Position numbers and translations under genes: made by a program
DNA from: Craspedostauros australis
Taxonomy: Eukaryota; Bacillariophyta; Bacillariophyceae; Mastogloiales; Achnanthaceae
NCBI GenBank assembly: GCA_026770025.1
Contig: JAMXDE010000019.1
Coordinates: 1,054,001-1,118,000 of the forward strand
Direction of reading: 5' to 3'
DNA length: 64,000 nt
The notes under the pieces: model-generated
Told to the model about the DNA's origin: nothing
Database searches by the model: none
The model's input: the letters and a program-made list of their open reading frames with translations, nothing else
Shown here: piece after piece, positions 58,283 through 64,000 of the stretch
Position numbering within the stretch: position 1 is the first letter of the stretch
Layout of the letters: each line of letters opens with the position of its first letter

Positions 58283-60107
58283 TAGTGTCTTTTGGCTTGG
58301 GTGGAGGCCAATTTTTTTGGTAACCATTGGTAACAATTGGTAACTAGTCGTATGAGTCAATTTCGCCGTAGACGCTGGTACATTTTGTACGTCAGTCCCA
58401 CTCGAAGCGGCCCAAAAAACACCTTTTCTGCCACAAACCTCCTCGGCAAGTTCATGCCGCTCCTTTTGTTTGAGCTCTCCTTTTGTGATCATTCGCATGT
58501 GTGGCTTTTAATCACCCTCTCCAAGTTTGGCGGCGATTGGATGGGTAGTTGTCTAGATCTGCTCGTTTCTCTGGGGCCACCACTCCATATTGTCATTCAC
58601 GAATGCCAATCACCGCGATGTATCGTGGCGAATTTTGTGTACCCCACCGCGTGTTAACACGCGGTGGAAATGATCACAAAACAATGTGATCCAACCGATG
58701 TGTTCCTCACATGCCATGATCAGTTCCTTACATCCTGATATCATCCATTGTGGCTTCGTTCATCGTATTGCATTGTATTATAGTTGATGATATGGTTGAT
58801 ACTTTCTACAATATCGTTTCACTTATACTCCAGAATACTGTACACCAGCAACAGTCTTGGCAACAACAACTTGGGTGCATGTGTATTGTTGCATCAATCC
58901 TGCTTGGGAGAGCAATGATCCCTTGGTTAGCAGCAGCACACAATAGCAGTCCAGAATAGACCAGAGTCGACTGTTTCACACTGAGGAGTCCCACCTCGCC
59001 ATGCTCTCACCGCTCTTCGTTGGATCTTCCGCATCGCTGAGCATGTGCAACTGCGCCGCGCAAAATTTCCACGCCATGTGCGCGCATTTTAGCATGTGTC
59101 ACCTGCGCAATGTAGAGGCCGGTGTTCGATTGGCCATAGTTGTGCTGGAGATCAGTATAGAACATCAGGCTACCTGCACAGAACGGTTCGAACGCGGTTT
59201 GATAGAGCACGAACAGCAACTGCGTCAACGACCCTGCCCATCGCATGAGTGTAGCAACCGGTGTCAATGAAGACAGTTTTGGCGCCTGATCAGGAAGCGA
59301 TGTTTCCTCGCGAGGATAGTACACGATAATAGTGACGAAAAACTTGCAATTGGTATATCTTTGGAGGAAGTGAGATTCGAAGACCAAGGCTACATGGGCA
59401 GGTGCAAGAGAGGATTCTGCGTCACCTGAAAGCAACGGAACGATGATCCGACGTCAGGGCGATGCACAACCTTGCATAAAGTAAAGAGACTCCTGCGAAC
59501 AAGACAGTTCGAATCAACAACACGTAAAACCACACGATAATTTTTGGCGCGAACTTTTGCGCGTTCACGGATTGATGATCATGGCTGTCACGAGCATTAG
59601 TGACTAACTTCAAACACCCAAAGCAACACACAAAGGCATCCTGGACCGCTGACCAACACACCACCCGAAGCATAATGAAGCGACGAATACAACCATGCCA
59701 TTCACTTGAGCAATTGACGAAGCAGATTTGGATGCGGGTCTTTGGAAGGCAGTCGGTCGCTATTGGACCAAAACGCCACAAATTTCTGTACCAGAACGTC
59801 GTAGACTCTACGTGGTTACCAATGGTTACCAACGAAAAAATTCCGAAATCGCGTCCGTACGTCGTCCGTGCGAAAAAGGCCGATAAAGGGTAAAAAGAGG
59901 CATCGAGATGAACGGAAAGCGGAGATCGTTTGCCAACAATGAACACATCAACAGAGAGCTCTCACTCTCCTCTTTCTAATAATGTAAAGATGTCAGGCAA
60001 CGGCCATCAACTCATCGAATGGTTGCTTGTGCCGTCGGCGATATGCCAATGGTTACCAATAATTACCAATAATTACCAAAAAACCGGAAATTAGCCAATA
60101 GCCACTA
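58283..60107. mobile_element. W, 1.8-kb inverted-repeat element, non-coding
   Basis: The left end TAGTGTCTTTTGGCTTGGG and right end, read inward, TAGTGGCTATTGGCTAATT begin alike. They continue into TTTTTTGGTAAC-ATTGGTAA repeats on both sides (58316-58345 and 60047-60081). Copies of ATTGGTAAC also occur at 59810-59835. CTAG lies at both ends, so the target duplication may be CTAG or TA. Frames at 58337-58657, 59007-59435 and 59422-59946 have no family character that I recognise. The boundary with host sequence at 60108 is sharp. Confidence 0.6.
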
Positions 60108-60370
60108 GGAGGTCGTTTCTCTGTTCCGTTGGATTTTTCATTTTTCAGGCATCATTGGGGGTGGCAATCACCAACACAACGCATGCGTCGCGCACGTGTG
60201 AGGGACGAAATCAACTCTGCGATGAAAGGGCACGCAATTTCGAGGCCCACTGTTGCAACCAGTAGCGACAACAGAACCAACAACAACACAACAACTCACA
60301 AAATACAGCGCACGCATAGTTGCTCGTGCACGTGCAAACATCGAAGAGCCTCCACATCGAGCTCTTCATC
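60108..60370 (+). promoter_or_regulatory. Upstream region of the sulfotransferase-like gene
   Basis: 263 bp between W and the start codon, with AC-rich stretches (ACAACAACACAACAACTCAC) usual for leaders in this window. No TATA-like element stands out. W sits immediately upstream, so it could influence the promoter. Confidence 0.35.
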
Positions 60371-62104
60371 ATGGATGCCCATTCCAACAGAGTGGATGGA
60401 ATGACAGGCATGCACAAGCGACTCAACCAGCCGAACCGAAACACTGTCGTCACACAGCGTCATCATGGCAGCAACCCAAATCTCTCTGGCCAACGGATGG
60501 ACAATGACAACAGGATCGAAGGCCGCCAACAAGCAAGGAAGCGCCGATCCATCACGACAGCCACGATGGTGGCGGTACTTGCTGTGGTGGTCGTTTTCTC
60601 TTGGTTCCTGCTATCCTATGAGATGCAGAGCATGAATTGGCAGACTTCGTCCTTTGCGATGGATGAGACACTGGCAGCAGCCGCTACCGTCGAGATGGAG
60701 GGCTCATCTTCGACTGTCAAAGAGATCCAAGCTGGCATGCGCATGGGCGTGCCAGGAATGGATACGGCAACGCTTCCGCCGACTGAGAATAGTCTCAAAG
60801 AAAGGAAGAACCGGCTGGTGCTTCATTTTGGCCCACCAAAGACGGCCACGACCTCGCTGCAAGAGGACTTAGTGGAACTCAGAGAAAAGGAAATCCTTGC
60901 CGAAGACCGCTATTGGGATTCAGGAATACTGTGCTCGAAAGATCCATTTACAGCTGAGCACCTCGATTTATGTTCTTTGGAGGTCGCATTCCATTGGCAA
61001 TTCATGCGTGACCCATATACGAAGTACAGGAAGCAAATGACAAGTCAGCAGTTGTTGATGAACAACCATGCACGCGCAGACGGCACACCCGCAGCAACAT
61101 CAGCGCCGCAGCCGTCCTTGCGATCGCTACCGAAGATGCCACTCCGGCTGGTGGAAACACAAAGGCTACTTGACGCAGCAAGGCAACAAAACATCTCGCT
61201 GATATTCAGCAGCGAGAAGCGAGGCTTCAGGTTCAATTACCCCGCAGACGGTTTGTTCCAGAGCCCTGATTACTTTGCCAACCTGCGACACCTGCTCAGA
61301 GGCTGGGATGTATCCATAATCGTCACCTACCGACGTGTCTTTGACTGGATGATCAGCACTTCGAAGCAAATATTTGGGATGGAGGTGGAGTATGACGGGT
61401 CAGCATCTCAGTGGCCCCGTGAAAATGGCACAATGCATGGAAATGCTTGGTCGTCGATTCGAGCTTGGATGAACATCAGTTCACACCCGTACAAGGGTGG
61501 CTCCATCACGATGACTGTTGCGGAAGATTACATATTCATAGATGGCATCATCTCATCATGGAAACAAAGCAATTTCCCTATCCACATCATGAACTTCCAC
61601 GACAAACGGGATGTCTCGAAGCAGTTGCTCTGCGACATCATCCCGGACATGCCCAACTCGTGCGAATACCTGCAGCACAAGAAGACGACCACTCACAGCA
61701 ATTCCAGGACAGTGATCTTTTTCATGCTCAACGACATTGTGTTTACGGCAGCGCAACGAGGTATGATCAGCGAAGCTATGCAGGTCAACAATACCAGGCT
61801 GGACATGACTATTTGGCTGCAGAACTATTACAAAGACGTCCTGAACAAGACCATTGGAGATCTTCCCTTGGACTGTCCGCCGAATCATGAACTAGAGGAG
61901 CTTCTGGAGATGTCGCTTGAGATCGAGAAGAAATGGATGCCGGAATGGTATGCCTCTCTTGATGGTGAAGTGGCACATCGCAAGGCATTCCATCGCACTG
62001 CGTACGTGAAGCGCGAATTCTGCAGTGTGGACAAAGAGCGATTGTTCGAGGGTGTTGTCACGTGGGACGGGCTGTTGGAAAAGCTGAACCGAACATGGGT
62101 GTGA
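60371..62104 (+). CDS. Sulfotransferase-like type II membrane protein (577 residues)
   Basis: The ATG at 60371 (MDAHSNRVDG) is the first in frame; upstream codons of the frame are non-ATG. A basic cytoplasmic head (ARKRRS) precedes one membrane segment at ~64-83 (TMVAVLAVVVVFSWFLLSY), so a Golgi type II topology is likely. After a Ser/Thr-rich stem, LVLHFGPPKTATTSLQ (~149-164) is the 5'-phosphosulfate loop of PAPS-dependent sulfotransferases. IIVTYRRVFDWMISTSKQ, some 160 residues later, fits the 3'-phosphate-binding region. The rest (EDYIFIDGIIS, FPIHIMNFHD, LLCDIIPDMP, C-terminal KREFCSVDKERL) resembles large, lineage-expanded sulfotransferase-like families of diatoms. The acceptor may be a glycan or a protein. 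The frame is undisturbed and no intron is needed. This is one of only two genes here not linked to a mobile element. Confidence 0.82.
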   Translation: MDAHSNRVDGMTGMHKRLNQPNRNTVVTQRHHGSNPNLSGQRMDNDNRIEGRQQARKRRSITTATMVAVLAVVVVFSWFLLSYEMQSMNWQTSSFAMDETLAAAATVEMEGSSSTVKEIQAGMRMGVPGMDTATLPPTENSLKERKNRLVLHFGPPKTATTSLQEDLVELREKEILAEDRYWDSGILCSKDPFTAEHLDLCSLEVAFHWQFMRDPYTKYRKQMTSQQLLMNNHARADGTPAATSAPQPSLRSLPKMPLRLVETQRLLDAARQQNISLIFSSEKRGFRFNYPADGLFQSPDYFANLRHLLRGWDVSIIVTYRRVFDWMISTSKQIFGMEVEYDGSASQWPRENGTMHGNAWSSIRAWMNISSHPYKGGSITMTVAEDYIFIDGIISSWKQSNFPIHIMNFHDKRDVSKQLLCDIIPDMPNSCEYLQHKKTTTHSNSRTVIFFMLNDIVFTAAQRGMISEAMQVNNTRLDMTIWLQNYYKDVLNKTIGDLPLDCPPNHELEELLEMSLEIEKKWMPEWYASLDGEVAHRKAFHRTAYVKREFCSVDKERLFEGVVTWDGLLEKLNRTWV

Positions 62105-62531
62105 GATGGGAAGCATTGTACTGTATTGTAGAATACAATAACAACGGGTACAGGTACGAATTAGAGAATAGTATTGACGTTCCATCAGTCTCTGAGCAGG
62201 TGCATCTGTTTGTCTATCTTTCCATTCATCATCTCCGCCGCACAGGGGAGTCCAATGGTGGGTTGGACGAAAATGATCCCAGTCGTGTATCATGTCAACC
62301 CAGTCGTGCCAATGGATTCTCTCGTTCCGAAACAGTACAACATGTGCACAGCTCGCGCGAGGAGGTGGGGTGATTGCCTTCGCAGACCATCCACTTCCCT
62401 GCGAGATCGCCTCGAGCGGCTGCCATAATCTCAGGCTCCCGGTTCGTTGGTTACCATCCCATACCATCCCATCCACACTGCAAGACGATACAATACGTGT
62501 TGCGCGAAGCAGGTATTGCGCGCACCTCAAC
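62105..62531. other. Intergenic region between the two host genes
   Basis: It contains the 3' region of the sulfotransferase-like gene and the leader of the next gene. Repeats of CCATCCCATACCATCCCATCC (62454-62474) are the only peculiarity. Small frames on both strands look random. Confidence 0.5.
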
Positions 62532-64000
62532 ATGAGTGCCGCAAGCCAACGTGCAATCGATGCCCATGGATCGACGCGTGCCGGGTTGCGCAGGGAGACG
62601 AACCTCTTCCGCTTGATCCCGCCGCACTATCAGCAGCTGCCTCGGCAGTCACCGGCCGTCAGCAACCATGATCGCAGCAATGGTGACGTGCAAGCCCCCG
62701 ATGCGGACGAGCAGTCAAATGCGGGCGAGATTGTCTCCATGCCGATGATTGCGCACTACGAATGTCCCATCGATCGCATCGATTGGCAGCAGGTCGACGG
62801 ACAGATCGCGATCAACGGTGCGGAGCTGTCTCGGCCGTATGATCCAGCGCAGCAAAAGTATTGGGCGAAGCCCAGGCTGCCTCGATTGCATCCGCATCCA
62901 TCTGATTTGGAGGTCTTGGAAGCCGATGCTGACAGTTTGAATGAACGTGGGGACTCTTCGCACAGGGACGAAGACGACGATGATGATTCGCTGGACCGGT
63001 TCGAAATCACGCTCTTCCAGACCATCCTGTGCCACGACCCTCCATTGCAGACCGTGCGGCTCGCCATGCAGCACTGTCCGGAGTCGCTCGATTTGCTGTT
63101 CCATCGGCCATCCCCGCTGGCGTTGGTGGCGCGGTTCGAGGCGTCGCGCGATGTCATTGTCTACTTCCTCCACGAGACCTTGAAGGGCATGGATTTGGTC
63201 GGCATGGTCCTGTCGCCCATCGAATGGGTGGCGGAAGGGTACATTGGCTACGATTCCGCGCGCGTCATCATTCAGAACTACCCGCACGAACAGTTTCGGC
63301 GGCACTGCGCCGACAAGATCCTCGTCAATGAAATCGTGTCCATCTACGATTCTCCCATTCGGTTGGGCGCGTTGGAGATGGATGATCTCTGGGATGGATC
63401 GGAGGATTGGTGGAACGAATCCAGGCGCAACGTGTGGCGCAAGCTCCAGCTCGTGCTGTCCAAGATCTTGCAGTGTCGGCAACGGTCGCGGCACGACGCA
63501 GGTGGAGATCAGGAAGACAACTCTGGCCCTCTTCCACAACAGGCGTTGCCTAAATTGCAATGTCTCTTTCAGACAGCATCGCTGTGCAAGCGACGACGAC
63601 GCAGGGTGGACACCGGCAGGAGCACTTCGACATTCCTGCAACATTGCATTGGAGAGGCCAAATTGGAACCAATCTACGAGATCTTGAAAGATACGCGGCG
63701 ATGGGATCCTCAGCAGTTTCGTACATGCGAAGACGCATCCATCCCGACGTACCCGCTCCACACCATGCTTGGCATGTACCTGCTACGACCCACAAATAAG
63801 AAGAGGAAGCTATGGATGGAATCCAGTGATGCAATCACGACGGAGAATAATCACTTCAGCGACATTGGCATTTTGCACAACGAGGTGGAACCGGAACCAC
63901 CGCAGTCGGAAGAAATGGATCAAGCGAAGAATGCGATGAAGCTGATGTTGGAGGCGTATCCCGAGGCGGTCACCCTTCCTGATGCGAAGGGTATGCTTCC
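62532..64000 (+). CDS. Hypothetical protein, possible ankyrin-type C-terminus, runs off the window
   Basis: From ATG 62532 (MSAASQRAIDAHGS) the frame has no stop to base 64000, giving 489 residues without an end. Residues ~1-75 are disordered. About 76-135 (MPMIAHYECPIDRIDWQQVD ...) look folded, followed by an acidic Asp run. From ~150 there are helical segments of the type found in solenoid proteins (FQTILCHDPPLQTVRLAMQH, PLALVARFEASRDVIVYFLH). Near the end PTYPLHTMLGMYLL and MLEAYPEAVTLPDAKGMLP resemble the start of the degenerate ankyrin repeats common in diatom proteins. Partner and role are unknown. A long minus-strand frame (62715-63761) overlaps it; I prefer the plus frame because it is open for the full 1469 bp, starts at a sensible ATG and has a less biased composition. 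Confidence 0.72.
   Translation, partial: MSAASQRAIDAHGSTRAGLRRETNLFRLIPPHYQQLPRQSPAVSNHDRSNGDVQAPDADEQSNAGEIVSMPMIAHYECPIDRIDWQQVDGQIAINGAELSRPYDPAQQKYWAKPRLPRLHPHPSDLEVLEADADSLNERGDSSHRDEDDDDDSLDRFEITLFQTILCHDPPLQTVRLAMQHCPESLDLLFHRPSPLALVARFEASRDVIVYFLHETLKGMDLVGMVLSPIEWVAEGYIGYDSARVIIQNYPHEQFRRHCADKILVNEIVSIYDSPIRLGALEMDDLWDGSEDWWNESRRNVWRKLQLVLSKILQCRQRSRHDAGGDQEDNSGPLPQQALPKLQCLFQTASLCKRRRRRVDTGRSTSTFLQHCIGEAKLEPIYEILKDTRRWDPQQFRTCEDASIPTYPLHTMLGMYLLRPTNKKRKLWMESSDAITTENNHFSDIGILHNEVEPEPPQSEEMDQAKNAMKLMLEAYPEAVTLPDAKGML

Noticed and set aside
62715-63761. 348-codon minus-strand open frame
   Set aside because: It lies opposite the longer, unterminated plus-strand frame, has Arg/Pro/Gln-biased composition and no domain character; judged a shadow.

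Overview
This window reads as nuclear DNA of a photosynthetic stramenopile, most likely a diatom. That is an inference from the style of the Ty1/Copia polyproteins, the HARBI1-like transposases with short GT-AG introns, a C-terminal retroelement domain typical of diatoms, and the two host-type genes at the right edge. No bacterial operons, rRNA or tRNA genes were seen. About 60 of the 64 kb is transposable-element DNA, and most of it can be resolved as insertions within insertions, because related copies supply the uninterrupted target sequences.

Layout from the left. 1-1675: 3' end of a Copia element (RT/RNase H end of pol plus a probable LTR). About 2.4-17.24 kb: a diverged copy (X') of a repeat family I call X. 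It is split by a 759-bp insertion (N1, 2922-3680), by a PIF/Harbinger element E1 (3790-8941, CAG target duplication), and by V (9129-16321, 9-bp duplication). V itself carries an apparently complete Harbinger element H2 (9148-14245, CAG duplication) with a transposase gene, a two-exon accessory gene and a small basic-protein gene. 17.24-43.68 kb: a 4.5-kb X element (X0) inflated to 26 kb by X1 (19007-23435, CTG duplication), by T (23893-30644, CAG duplication), and by X2 (31057-41783, CAG duplication). X2 contains a 6.3-kb unit S (31542-37860, ATAT duplication) full of retroelement remains. T has 170-bp terminal inverted repeats and encodes a 1212-residue protein with a candidate DDD/E core. 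T carries a hairpin-forming element M inside its left terminal repeat and an element U just after its stop codon.

44.16-57.04 kb: an old reverse-orientation Copia element (Y) with 649-bp LTRs. A young, apparently intact Copia element (K, 44724-50564) with 518-bp LTRs that match by eye is inserted in one of those LTRs. Y itself sits near the 3' end of a retroelement tail (Z). 58.28-60.11 kb: a further inverted-repeat element (W). Only the last ~3.7 kb looks like ordinary host sequence: a membrane-anchored sulfotransferase-like gene (60371-62104) and the 5' part of a long open reading frame running off the window (62532-64000).

How the parts work together: E1, H2, X and T all lie between 3-bp duplications of CAG or CTG (CWG), and E1 and X share the terminal bases GGAGC. 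The simplest reading is that a HARBI1-like transposase mobilises the non-coding X family and that X is itself a preferred target. T has the same target choice but a different protein, which makes it the most unusual item here.
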